50,539 nt of DNA, taken from assembly GCA_937911045.1 (NCBI GenBank), contig CALEPX010000095.1:1-50539 (forward strand), given 5' to 3'. The translations under genes were made by a program, and so were the position numbers. The notes beneath the pieces were generated by a model. It was not told the origin of the DNA. It ran no database searches and saw only the letters and a list, made by a program, of their open reading frames with translations. The first letter of the stretch is position 1, and each line of letters begins with the position of its first letter. Below, one piece after another: positions 41,493 to 50,454 of this stretch. Origin of the DNA: an uncultured Fretibacterium sp. (GTDB lineage Bacteria > Synergistota > Synergistia > Synergistales > Aminobacteriaceae).

Positions 41493-43655
41493 TTATTTCG
41501 ATCGTCTTCGTGCAGGAACGCGTGAAGTTTCGAGTTTGCGCTTTAATTCCTGAGCTGGACGATATGACGGATTAATTTCGAGAGCTTTGTCAACCCATTT
41601 CATAGCGTCATCGGTTCGGTTGCGTAATCTGCTTGCCGCCTGAGCTGCCCAAAACGCTGACAGATAATTCACGTCCGGTTGAGATTCTGCTGCTTTTACG
41701 TAATCGTCGAATGCCTGAGTGATTCTGCCGCCGTTATATTTTGCGTAGGCTGCACGCTGCTGTGCGATTAAATCACGACGTGCTGATGCCGGAATCGGGA
41801 ATGTCAAGATCAACGCTGCTTCGATTGAATTATTCGGGTCAAACGCCGGAATTTCTTTGAGTAATTCTTCAAATTCACGAGCTTCTGCGGATTTCCTGAG
41901 AGCTTGTGCCTCTGAATTTGCGATTTCTGATTCGCGCTGATTCAATGATTTAGACGATGCTTCGAAAATCTTGATTTTGCCTGCGAGTTCCTGTTCACGT
42001 GCGGTTAATTCGACTTCACGTTTTTCGATTTCCGCCTCGCGTTCATTAGTAGCCTGAGAATGTTCGGACAAAGCTTTCTCGCGTTCATTAGCGGAATTTT
42101 CCAGAGCTGCGAGTTTTTCTTCACGTGACTTGAGTTCGGATTCTTTTGCTCTGAGAGTTGCCTCAAATTCGTGAATGAGATTTCCTGCTGCTTCACGCTG
42201 TGTCAAATCAGATTCGCGTTTAACAAGTTCTGCTTCACGGGCTGCGAGTTTATCATTAAGGTCTTTGATTTCGGATTTCGAACTCAGAGCCGCTTCACGT
42301 TCCGACAAATCTGCCTCACGCTTAGCCAAATCTGATTCACGGATTGCCAGTGTAGCCGATGCCTCCGCGAAATTTTTTGCCTCCGAAGCGAACGTCATCT
42401 CACGACGCGCCAAATTCGCCTCACGCGCCATAATATCACGTTCACGCTCACTGACCTGAGTTTCACGCCCAAAAACTACGGTCTCACGTCCGGACAAATT
42501 GCGATTCTGTGCAGTAACCGATGCAGTTTTGCGCTTCAAATCCTGTTCCTGAGTTTCGAGATTGGTCTTGAGAATGCTGAGATCCTGCGACAATTTCTCA
42601 AGCGTTTCGGATTTAGCATTGACTTCAGTTTCGCGTTCGTTGAGAGTTTCAAGCTGCTGCAATTTATCGTTGAGAGTTTCCTGCTGAGCTGCAAGATTTT
42701 CTTCACGATCCGCGAGTTCCTGAGATAATTTATCGAGTTCGGCTTGTTTATCATTCAGAGCCTGTTCGCGCGTTTCGGCATTTGATTCGCGTTCGGAGAG
42801 CTGCTGAGCTAAATTCTCAAGTTCGTTTTCCCTGTCATTGATCGCCTGTTCGCGTTTTGCGAGTTCGCCTGAGAGCGTCATGACATCACGTGAAAGATTC
42901 CCAAGTTCGATTTCCAGATCTTTGAGAGCGTCTTCACGTGCTTCGAGATTCGTTTCGCGTTCGGAAAATTCTTTCTCGGACTGCTCCAGTTCAGCGATTC
43001 TGTTATTGAGTTCGGTTTCGCGATCTGTGAGCGTGTCGAGTTTGGCAAGTTTCTCATCGATGGCTTGTTCCTGAGATGTGAGATTGGCTTCACGAGTTGC
43101 GATTTCTTTCTCAGATTCGGCGAGTTCAGCTTCCTGAGTTGCGAGAGTTTCCGCGCGTTCGGACAAATCCTGCGACAGACTTTCGAGTGCGGATTCTTTG
43201 TCAATGAGCGATTGTTCCTGAATTGAGAGATTATTTTCGCGTTCAGAAAGTTCCTTCTCAGAATTTGCGAGTTCATCAGCTTTGTCGTTGAGTTCAGTTT
43301 CGCGGTCATTGAGGCTTGATTCTCGGTCGTTGAGTGAATCTGATTTTTCATCGAGAGCCTGGTCTCGTGTGTCGAGAATATTTTCGCGTTCGTCGAGTGA
43401 TTTCTCACGGTTATCGAGATTGTTTTCGCGTTCTGAGATTGCTTTCTCGGATTCAGCAAGTTCTGCGGATTTCTCGTTGAGTTCGGCTTCCTGAGTTGCG
43501 AGAGTTTCCGCGCGTCCTGAGAGATCATTCGACAAAATATCAAGCGCAGTCTCACGTTCGGCGATTAAATCTTCTGGATTCGTTTCGGCAGCATCAACCA
43601 CCGGCGTGACCATGAAAATCAAGATTAACATTACAAGTGCAATTTTTTTTATCAT
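41493..43655 (-). CDS. Secreted long coiled-coil protein with C-terminal TPR-like domain
   Basis: 720 aa from ATG 43655, which has GGAGGAG upstream and begins a signal peptide (KKIALVMLILIFMVTPVVDA-AE). Residues ~30-600 are an almost unbroken heptad coil made of units such as LDNREKS, LDERENI and LNDRETE, rich in Glu, Arg and Leu. The last ~130 residues form a helical TPR-like domain (AKYNGGRITQAFDDYVKAAE ... DDAMKWVDKALEINPSY). A rod of roughly 80 nm in the periplasm is possible. A second codon-start run of eight A's may permit slippage. No family recognised; function unknown, perhaps spanning the envelope. Confidence 0.82.
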   Translation of the reverse strand: MIKKIALVMLILIFMVTPVVDAAETNPEDLIAERETALDILSNDLSGRAETLATQEAELNEKSAELAESEKAISERENNLDNREKSLDERENILDTRDQALDEKSDSLNDRESSLNDRETELNDKADELANSEKELSERENNLSIQEQSLIDKESALESLSQDLSERAETLATQEAELAESEKEIATREANLTSQEQAIDEKLAKLDTLTDRETELNNRIAELEQSEKEFSERETNLEAREDALKDLEIELGNLSRDVMTLSGELAKREQAINDRENELENLAQQLSERESNAETREQALNDKQAELDKLSQELADREENLAAQQETLNDKLQQLETLNERETEVNAKSETLEKLSQDLSILKTNLETQEQDLKRKTASVTAQNRNLSGRETVVFGRETQVSERERDIMAREANLARREMTFASEAKNFAEASATLAIRESDLAKREADLSEREAALSSKSEIKDLNDKLAAREAELVKRESDLTQREAAGNLIHEFEATLRAKESELKSREEKLAALENSANEREKALSEHSQATNEREAEIEKREVELTAREQELAGKIKIFEASSKSLNQRESEIANSEAQALRKSAEAREFEELLKEIPAFDPNNSIEAALILTFPIPASARRDLIAQQRAAYAKYNGGRITQAFDDYVKAAESQPDVNYLSAFWAAQAASRLRNRTDDAMKWVDKALEINPSYRPAQELKRKLETSRVPARRRSK

Positions 43656-43715
43656 GAATATTACTCCTCCGTAAAAAAATTTCATGAGCAAATTATAAAT
43701 CCAAGACATGCTCAC

Positions 43716-44018
43716 GTAATCAGGAATTTTTCATAGTGTAATTGTGAGGAATATTTCGCAGTGTAATCGGGTTCAAATTCGTGACAAATTTCGCGATTTC
43801 GAATCAGATTCGTTCTTGTGAAAAGCGTGCAATTTTCTCGGGATAATCGCATGTATTCAGAATGGTCTTGGTGTGAAAAATCCGTAGCCGTAAATGTAGC
43901 TGCAAAAATCTGAAATTCCGTTCATAAATTCGTAACTGCGAATAGAAATGTAAATTCAGAAGCTATTATAACACGCTAAAATATACACATGAATTTGAAT
44001 TTTTCAGGAGGAATTTAC
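43716..44018. other. Intergenic promoter region
   Basis: 303 nt between divergent genes. It is AT-rich with a short ATTCG / CGAAT inverted repeat near 43930 and -10-like sequence near 43972 toward the kinase-like gene. No gene, RNA or repeat seen. Confidence 0.4.
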
Positions 44019-44648
44019 ATGCCTAATATTATTACGTTGAGCCGCGAATTTGGCAGTGGCGGCAGAGAATTGGGAAAGCGTTTAGCCGATGAACTCGGAT
44101 TTGCGTATTATGACCGCGAAATTATCAGTGCAATCGCTGAGAAAACCGGCATGAACGAGAATTATATCGAACACGCGATTGAAAACGAAGTCGTGAATTT
44201 CAAGTGGCATCCGTTGACATTCGCGAAAACTTTTCCGCAAGTGTCGGCTATTTCGAACACAACTGTTCATATTCTGAGTTTGCAGCATAATATCGTCAGG
44301 GAAATCGCTGCGAAGGGAAATTGCGTTATCGTTGGACGTGCTGCGGATTCTGTTCTGTCGAGCTACAACCCGTATAATATTTTCGTGTACGCCGATAATG
44401 AATCTAAAATCAAACGTTGCAGAGCCAGAGCCTCAGATGACGAACGCGCTCAAGATTTAAGTGACGCGAAACTGCTCAAAGAGATAAAGCAAATCGACAG
44501 GAATCGCGCCGAATATCACGACATTATTTCGAGCAAAAAATGGGGAGATAAATCCGCTTATAATATCTGCGTGAATACCACCGGAATCGAGATCAAATCA
44601 ATCGTGCCGGTTCTGGCTGAGTTGTGCAAAATCTGGTTTGAAAGATAA
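44019..44648 (+). CDS. Cytidylate-kinase-like protein
   Basis: 209 aa from ATG 44019 with CAGGAGGAATTTAC upstream. IITLSREFGSGGRELGKRLAD at the N-terminus is the P-loop of the cytidylate-kinase-like (CMP kinase 2) family; FAYYDREII, NCVIVGRAAD and the RC.AR.S..D lid follow. The substrate is unproven; these proteins occur beside but are distinct from Cmk. Monocistronic or first of a surface-glycan run. Confidence 0.88.
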   Translation: MPNIITLSREFGSGGRELGKRLADELGFAYYDREIISAIAEKTGMNENYIEHAIENEVVNFKWHPLTFAKTFPQVSAISNTTVHILSLQHNIVREIAAKGNCVIVGRAADSVLSSYNPYNIFVYADNESKIKRCRARASDDERAQDLSDAKLLKEIKQIDRNRAEYHDIISSKKWGDKSAYNICVNTTGIEIKSIVPVLAELCKIWFER

Positions 44649-44689
44649 TTCGTATAGTATAATTGCAGAGATTTTAGGAGGTGTTTTTC

Positions 44690-44728
44690 GTGAAATTTTT
44701 GCAGGGAATATTATGCGTTAAGAGATGA
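44690..44728 (+). CDS. Possible 12-residue leader peptide coupled to the glycosyltransferase
   Basis: AGGAGGTG is followed by a GTG start and 12 codons (MKFLQGILCVKR) ending in TGA that overlaps the ATG of the next gene (ATGA). The downstream gene has no good ribosome site of its own, so it is probably translated by coupling. A TATAAT lies at 44658-44663. Confidence 0.5.
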   Translation: MKFLQGILCVKR

Positions 44729-46437
44729 AGATCTCACGGTGGCAGAATCATAATCATAATAGAAACAAAATCCTGTTGTTATTCGCGGCGTTTCTGTTTT
44801 ATTTGTATTTCCGAGGTACAGGAGATCACGGCTTGATAGACCCGATTGAGGGCGTGAATGCTTCTGTGAGTTTGCACGTGTCCGCGACGGGAAATTATTT
44901 CGAGCCACGTTTGGGCAGTTCGTTAATCGCTGGAGCATCGTTGGGTTATTGGTGGCTATCGGCGATTGCGTTGAAAATTTTCGGTTGGGAAGAATTTTCT
45001 GTGAGATTTTTTTCGGCGTTGTCGGGATTGGCAATGATTTTTCTAGCGGCGTTGTCGGCGAAGAGATTCCCGGACGATAATTCGCGCAAAAGCTGGTTAG
45101 CTGCGTGTATTGCTGCGAGTATGACAATATGCTTCGTCGCGTCACAGATTGCGTCGCCAAATTCGATTCTGGCATTTCTCACGTCGATGATCATGTTCGG
45201 GCTTGTGAAATCCATGAGTGAAAATAACGCTAACTGGCTGATGTTCGCGCACGTCGGGATAATTCTGAGCTTCGTCTTGAATGGCTACGACACGTTAATC
45301 TTGGCTGTGTTGGCTGTGTTTATATTTTGCTACGTACTGAATGATTACGATTTACTCGTGAAGTTTTTGGGTTACATGCCCGGAAGCGTCACGAGTATTT
45401 TGGCAATCGGAATTTATCTGGTGACGCTAATTGCGATTAACCCGTTGATATTGCACTTCATGAGGTGTGAGCCTCCGGATTTGCCGACGTTGGGAGTTTT
45501 TGGCGGATTGACGTTTGTGTTGGGAAGTTTCATGCCGTGGCAGGGATTTATCATTCGCGCAATTTACGAGGTCATGTCTCGTGCGAAATATTTTATCGAG
45601 ATGAATCGCTTAGAATCTGAATTTGAATCTGGTGAGTCTGTAGGCTCCGGATTTGAACAGAAGTTTGCGAGCGATCAGGAAGTTTTCGACAGGAACGTTT
45701 TCTACCAGAGATTTTTCTTGATAGTTTGGGCGATGATTTTCGGAATTGCTGCGATTTTGACGGGGAAATTTCTGTCGTTGGCAGGGTGTGTTGTGCCGTT
45801 TGCCGCGTTGTTGGGAGATGTTCTGGACGGTTGGCTCTCACGCGAGAGAATTTTGTCGGTAGGAATGTCGCTCTTGATAGACGTGCCGCTGATATTCGTG
45901 AATATATTCGTGATTTTGCCGTTGGGAATAATTTTCGTGCCGATTTTTCGTGCGTCAGTGATTTCGCTTGTGCCTTGGGCAGGAATTGTGATCTTGTTCG
46001 TGATGGCGGCTTGGTATTATGCGAAGACACGTCAAATCCTGAAATGGTCGCGTAATGTTATGGCGTTGGCGTTGTTCGCGCTGATGCCGTTGAGCGGAGT
46101 TATGGATCTTATTGCGGAAGTGACTTCGATTCGTGTTCAGGGACTTGAGCTTCAGAAACTCGTTCAGAAAGACGACGTGATTGTGCAGTATTACGAGAAT
46201 CACCCGTCAATGTTTTTCTACACGTATCGGGACTCGAGTTTGGTGAATGCTCCGTTATTGCCTGGAGTTGCGCAGAAAAAGTTCGTGACGAATGAGCAGA
46301 CTATATCGGCGATGTGGCGAGGAAAAGCGCGAGTGTTTCTGTTGTTGCCAGCGGAGAAGCAGTTGGACAAAGTTTTGCCGGCGAATGTGACTGGTATTGT
46401 GCAAACGGATTCGCATTTGTTGCTGAGTAATAAATAG
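44725..46437 (+). CDS. PMT/ArnT-like integral membrane glycosyltransferase (GT-C)
   Basis: 570 aa, about 11-12 membrane helices. LIDPIEGVNASVSLHVSATG is the first luminal loop, with the acidic pair of the GT-C catalytic site (D-P-I-E); GWEEFSVRFFSALSGLAMIF follows as in ArnT/PMT proteins. Transfers sugar from a polyprenyl-phosphate donor to lipid A, glycan or protein on the periplasmic side. Acceptor unknown. galE downstream fits surface-sugar metabolism. Confidence 0.85.
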   Translation: MKISRWQNHNHNRNKILLLFAAFLFYLYFRGTGDHGLIDPIEGVNASVSLHVSATGNYFEPRLGSSLIAGASLGYWWLSAIALKIFGWEEFSVRFFSALSGLAMIFLAALSAKRFPDDNSRKSWLAACIAASMTICFVASQIASPNSILAFLTSMIMFGLVKSMSENNANWLMFAHVGIILSFVLNGYDTLILAVLAVFIFCYVLNDYDLLVKFLGYMPGSVTSILAIGIYLVTLIAINPLILHFMRCEPPDLPTLGVFGGLTFVLGSFMPWQGFIIRAIYEVMSRAKYFIEMNRLESEFESGESVGSGFEQKFASDQEVFDRNVFYQRFFLIVWAMIFGIAAILTGKFLSLAGCVVPFAALLGDVLDGWLSRERILSVGMSLLIDVPLIFVNIFVILPLGIIFVPIFRASVISLVPWAGIVILFVMAAWYYAKTRQILKWSRNVMALALFALMPLSGVMDLIAEVTSIRVQGLELQKLVQKDDVIVQYYENHPSMFFYTYRDSSLVNAPLLPGVAQKKFVTNEQTISAMWRGKARVFLLLPAEKQLDKVLPANVTGIVQTDSHLLLSNK

Positions 46438-46454
46438 TTTAGGAGGAATTTGTT

Positions 46455-47189
46455 GTGAGAAAGCTTTTTGCGGTTGTAGTGTTGTGTGTGAGTTTTGCGG
46501 GTGCGGCGTTCGGTTTTGAAATGGAATCTAATCCCGAAGTTCACAAGATTATCGGAGGGCTTTACGCTCTGGGCAGTGCGGTGAGCCTGCATAATTCGAC
46601 GAAGCCATCGGTTGAACAGATTGCGCGGTATTTTCGGAATGCTCCGTATGATGGCAAGTCATGGAATGAATGCGTGAAGATTTCGCGAGAGAAAAATTCG
46701 ATTTGGCTCGGGCTTCTGGTTGACAAGTTCTCGAACGCACGCAGCTATTTACGAACGAATGCCGATAACTTGAAGCTCAAAGATTCACCGAATGGTCGCG
46801 CATGGTTAAGTGGGGATTTTATCTGGCTGAAGGTTGCTGAAATTTCCGGTAAAGATCTAAAGCCGGTTAGAATAGATTCGTGTTTGGGATCTGGAGATGA
46901 TTCTGAAATTGTGTTTCTGAGTGTGAATGGCGATTCCTGGTGGCAGGCTAATCCGGAATTTACGTCACAAGCCTCGCGCAATGTAATCAAGAATTTCGGG
47001 GTTGCAAACGCGCCGGAATTACACGCACCGAAAAATAATCTCGTGAGCATTTATGATGAAGTCAAGCCCTCGTCAGTTCGTGTTCCGGATGAGATTCACA
47101 TGAGACGCGAGAAAACTTTCGGGGATCAATACGAGACACATATCGGAGACGTGAATTTCAGCCCGATCCCGAATGTTCCAAGAGATTAA
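46455..47189 (+). CDS. Secreted protein of unknown function
   Basis: 244 aa, GTG start with AGGAGG upstream. Signal peptide (LFAVVVLCVSFAGAAFGFE). Remaining protein is soluble, with Trp-rich segments (DGDSWWQANPEF-like near residue 165; AWLSGDFIWLKVAEI). It sits 17 nt after the glycosyltransferase gene and 33 nt before galE, so it probably belongs to their operon. No family recognised. Confidence 0.7.
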   Translation: MRKLFAVVVLCVSFAGAAFGFEMESNPEVHKIIGGLYALGSAVSLHNSTKPSVEQIARYFRNAPYDGKSWNECVKISREKNSIWLGLLVDKFSNARSYLRTNADNLKLKDSPNGRAWLSGDFIWLKVAEISGKDLKPVRIDSCLGSGDDSEIVFLSVNGDSWWQANPEFTSQASRNVIKNFGVANAPELHAPKNNLVSIYDEVKPSSVRVPDEIHMRREKTFGDQYETHIGDVNFSPIPNVPRD

Positions 47190-47222
47190 GTTTCAAGATT
47201 AATATTCAGGAGGTATTTTGAG

Positions 47223-48212
47223 ATGTCGGTTTTAATTTGCGGTGGAGCTGGTTATATTGGCTCGCATAATGTCAGAGCGTTTTTGAATCACGGTGAGGAT
47301 GTGATAGTGATTGATAATCTGGTCACGGGTCACAAGCAGTCTTTGCCGGAGAACGTGAAATTCTACGAGGGCGATATTCGTGACGGGAAAATTCTTGACG
47401 AGATATTCACGCAGAATAATATCGAAGCAGTGATTCATTTTTGCGCATTCTCGCTGGTCGGAGAAAGCGTCGAGAAACCGTTGAAGTATTTTAATAACAA
47501 CGTCGGCGGAATGATAAGTCTGTTAGAAGCTATGCAGCGAAATGATGTGAAGAAAATTGTGTTCTCGTCATCAGCAGCAGTATATGGGGAGCCGGAACGA
47601 ATCCCGATTCTTGAAACTGACCCGACAAATCCGACGAATCCGTACGGTGAATCGAAACGCATTATGGAAAAGATGATGCACTGGGTGAGTTTGCAGTATG
47701 ATATTCGCTACGTTTCGCTGAGATATTTCAACGTTGCGGGAGCTTGGCATGATGGCAGTATCGGTGAAGCGCATAATCACGAGACGCATTTGGTGCCGAT
47801 AATTCTTCAGGTTCCTTTGGGCAAGCGTGAGAAAGTTACGGTGTATGGCGATGATTATAATACTCCGGACGGAACGTGTATTCGCGATTATGTCTATATC
47901 GAGGATTTGGCGGACGCGCATTTGCTCGCTCTGGAATATTTGCGCAAAGGCGGCGAAAGTCAGATATTTAATCTAGGCAGCGGCGACGGATATTCTGTTA
48001 TGGAAATGATAAACGCTGCTCGTAAAGCTTCCGGTCAGGAAATCAAACTCGAAATCGGCAAACGCAGAGCAGGTGATCCAGCCAGACTTGTTGCGGATAG
48101 TTCGAAAGCGCGCGCAATTCTCAAATGGCAACCCAAAGTCACCAGCATGGAAGAGATAATTTCTACGGCGTGGCTCTGGCACAAATCACACCCGAACGGT
48201 TATGACGCATGA
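47223..48212 (+). CDS. galE: UDP-glucose 4-epimerase
   Basis: 329 aa. NAD-binding GGAGYIGSHNVRAFL at the N-terminus, FSSSAAVYGEPE with the catalytic Ser, YGESKRIMEKM with the Tyr-xxx-Lys pair, then SLRYFNVAGAWHDGSIGE and the GTCIRDYVYIEDLADAH block. Interconverts UDP-glucose and UDP-galactose, supplying galactose for surface glycans. ATG with AGGAGG upstream. Its stop overlaps the next start (ATGA). Confidence 0.96.
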   Translation: MSVLICGGAGYIGSHNVRAFLNHGEDVIVIDNLVTGHKQSLPENVKFYEGDIRDGKILDEIFTQNNIEAVIHFCAFSLVGESVEKPLKYFNNNVGGMISLLEAMQRNDVKKIVFSSSAAVYGEPERIPILETDPTNPTNPYGESKRIMEKMMHWVSLQYDIRYVSLRYFNVAGAWHDGSIGEAHNHETHLVPIILQVPLGKREKVTVYGDDYNTPDGTCIRDYVYIEDLADAHLLALEYLRKGGESQIFNLGSGDGYSVMEMINAARKASGQEIKLEIGKRRAGDPARLVADSSKARAILKWQPKVTSMEEIISTAWLWHKSHPNGYDA

Positions 48213-49606
48213 ATATCTGGAGTCATGTTCTCGACAGTTGCCCGGGATTGTTATGTTGCGTCTTGAAAACGAACGGGAAATTGATCTACGCGACGCAGGG
48301 TTACAAGACTGTAGCGTTGAGATTATTCGGGCATAGATGCGAGTACGGAAGAAATTACCCACCGTTGGGCGGCAACATGGACGAAGTTTTTCACGAAGTT
48401 CTGACGGCAGCATGTCTTGGTGAAGTGAACGGCTTCGAAATTTCCGAGGGAGATCGCATTTGGGACTTGACTGCATCACCGTTGAAGTTTGATGAGAAAG
48501 AGATTGCAGGAATTGTAATCAGGCTTTCATCGAGTGAGTCCGGAGCTAAATCTAAACCCGAAATCAAAACTGAAATCAAGACTGAGATCAAAGAAGTCGT
48601 CAAAGAAGTTGTGAAGGAAGTTGTTAAGGAAGTTCCGGCTAAGATTACGTTGCGCGAAAGTTTCGCCGTGATTGATGATTTGCCGTTCGGTGCAGCTCTT
48701 GTCGATTTGCGCGGAAAAATCCTGGCGGTGAACAAGATTCTTGCGTCGAAATTTGATTCGGATCTGACGGGAATGAACGTTCGTGGCTTGATAGATTCCG
48801 GAGTGAATGATTCTCAGGATCTGGATTTGCGCGGGGATTTGTCTGCGATAATTTCGAGCGGTTCAGGAGAGCTAGAGATTTTCATGCCGGAATTAATTCG
48901 CGATGATGAAATGAAATTCAGTGATGAGCTTTATCAGGACGATGAGCTGAATCACAAAACTGCACCGAAAATTCAACGTGAACATGGATTTGTTCGGGTG
49001 AAAATTCACGCGTCGCCGTTTGAACATGATTCTGAGAAATTCACGCTCTTGACGTTCGAGGACATTACGGAATCGCAGCGCAATCGTGAGCAGCTGCACC
49101 GGGTGTTATCGATGGAAAATTCGCTGGGGATTCTTAATCGCTACGGCAGTGAGCATTTTATATTACGTGAGATGAAGCTTGCACTGAAGAACAAGTCGCA
49201 CCTGAGCATATTGATTCTGAATCTGGATAATTTCCGGCTGATTAACGAGACTAGAGGTTATGCGTACGGGAATCGTATTTTGCGGAATTTCGCGCAGGTT
49301 CTGAAGGAAGTTTTTATTTCGGCTGGGAATGTAATCGGGCGATGGAGCGGCGATGAATTTGTAGTTTTGTCGCGTAAATCCGGGACTGAGGCGAGATTGC
49401 TTGCGAATGAACTGCACAGGAATGCGTCGAATCTGGAAAGCGATCTCACGTTGAGTATCGGCATTGCGGAATTTCGCGAGGAAAACGGAACTAGTTTGCA
49501 TGATTTAGTCGCACGTGCGTATGATGCGATGATTGCAGCTAAGAAATCCGGCGGCGGCAGAACGATTTTGGCACAAGAATCTACGTTTGGAAAGTTTGCG
49601 ATATGA
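48209..49606 (+). CDS. PAS-GGDEF domain protein (probable diguanylate cyclase)
   Basis: 465 aa, cytoplasmic. An N-terminal PAS-like domain (residues 1-105), a KTEIKTEIKEVVKEVVKEV-type charged repeat (about 118-142), a second PAS-like domain (about 150-290), then GGDEF (from ~305): LNLDNFRLINETRGYAYGNR and RWSGDEFVVLSR. The signature is SGDEF, a variant that is often still active. An RxxD inhibitory site is not evident. ATG overlaps the galE stop and its own stop overlaps rsmA (ATGA both times), so the three are coupled. May link c-di-GMP to exopolysaccharide or pili (inference). Confidence 0.88.
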   Translation: MNIWSHVLDSCPGLLCCVLKTNGKLIYATQGYKTVALRLFGHRCEYGRNYPPLGGNMDEVFHEVLTAACLGEVNGFEISEGDRIWDLTASPLKFDEKEIAGIVIRLSSSESGAKSKPEIKTEIKTEIKEVVKEVVKEVVKEVPAKITLRESFAVIDDLPFGAALVDLRGKILAVNKILASKFDSDLTGMNVRGLIDSGVNDSQDLDLRGDLSAIISSGSGELEIFMPELIRDDEMKFSDELYQDDELNHKTAPKIQREHGFVRVKIHASPFEHDSEKFTLLTFEDITESQRNREQLHRVLSMENSLGILNRYGSEHFILREMKLALKNKSHLSILILNLDNFRLINETRGYAYGNRILRNFAQVLKEVFISAGNVIGRWSGDEFVVLSRKSGTEARLLANELHRNASNLESDLTLSIGIAEFREENGTSLHDLVARAYDAMIAAKKSGGGRTILAQESTFGKFAI

Positions 49607-50406
49607 TTCGTGATAATCGTGTTGCGTTAAAGCGTTACGGGCAGAATTTTCTGATTGACGCGAATATTCTCGGGATAATAATTTCGAGTTCGGATTTGTG
49701 CGGATCGGATTGTGTGCTTGAGATTGGCGCGGGGAAAGGGATTTTGACGCGAGCATTGCTTGAGAGTGGCGTTAAATTTCTGCATTCGATAGAGATTGAC
49801 GAGAGATTCAGACCGGAGCTTGAAGAGATTGCGCGTGAGAGAAATAATTTTGCGATTCACTGGTCGGACGCGATGAAATTCGATTACGAATCGCTAACCC
49901 CGTTCTCGAATAAGATTGCAGCGAACATTCCGTATAATATTACAACGCCGTTAATCTGGAATTTGCTGAAGTTTGCGAATTTGGGATTGACGCATCATGT
50001 CTACATGGTTCAGAGAGAGGCTGCTGAGAGACTGACTGCAAAACCCGACACGAAAGCGCGTTATCCGTTGGGAGTTGCTCTTGAAGCGATGGGCAATGTG
50101 AAAATCGTGAAGCAAGTTTCGCGTAAATGTTTCAGACCTGTACCGGACGTTGAGTCTTGCATAATCGAGATAAATCTTGAGCGTAATATATCGTTGGCGA
50201 GTGACGAATTATGGCGGGAATTTCTGCACCGAGGCTTTGCGCATCGTCGAAAATTTTTGCTGAATAATCTGGATGGCTTCCGGAATTTTTCGCGCGGAGA
50301 TTTTCTGCGGATATTTTCGGATTTAGAACTTGACGTGAAGATTCGCGCTGAGGATTTGGATTGCGAGTCTTGGCTGAAGTTGTACGGGAAAATTCGTGCA
50401 ACGTGA
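49603..50406 (+). CDS. rsmA: 16S rRNA dimethyladenosine transferase
   Basis: 267 aa. KRYGQNFLID, VLEIGAGKGILTRALLE (SAM site), NKIAANIPYNITTPLIW (NIPY catalytic motif) and a C-terminal RRKFLLNNL helix are all canonical for RsmA/KsgA, which dimethylates two adjacent adenines near the 3' end of 16S rRNA. ATG overlaps the preceding stop. Confidence 0.97.
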   Translation: MIRDNRVALKRYGQNFLIDANILGIIISSSDLCGSDCVLEIGAGKGILTRALLESGVKFLHSIEIDERFRPELEEIARERNNFAIHWSDAMKFDYESLTPFSNKIAANIPYNITTPLIWNLLKFANLGLTHHVYMVQREAAERLTAKPDTKARYPLGVALEAMGNVKIVKQVSRKCFRPVPDVESCIIEINLERNISLASDELWREFLHRGFAHRRKFLLNNLDGFRNFSRGDFLRIFSDLELDVKIRAEDLDCESWLKLYGKIRAT

Positions 50407-50412
50407 TATAAT
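50404..50412 (+). promoter_or_regulatory. Extended -10 promoter upstream of the terminal repeat ORF
   Basis: TGATATAAT, the TGn-TATAAT form also seen upstream of both acyltransferases and pyk. Confidence 0.5.
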
Positions 50413-50454
50413 CTGTAAATGATGTAATATTACTGAAAAGGACGGTGAAAAAAA

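Noticed and set aside
42878..43555. 225-codon ORF inside the long coiled-coil gene on the same strand
   Set aside because: Alternative-frame product of the Glu/Arg-rich repeats; composition is low complexity and there is no ribosome site.
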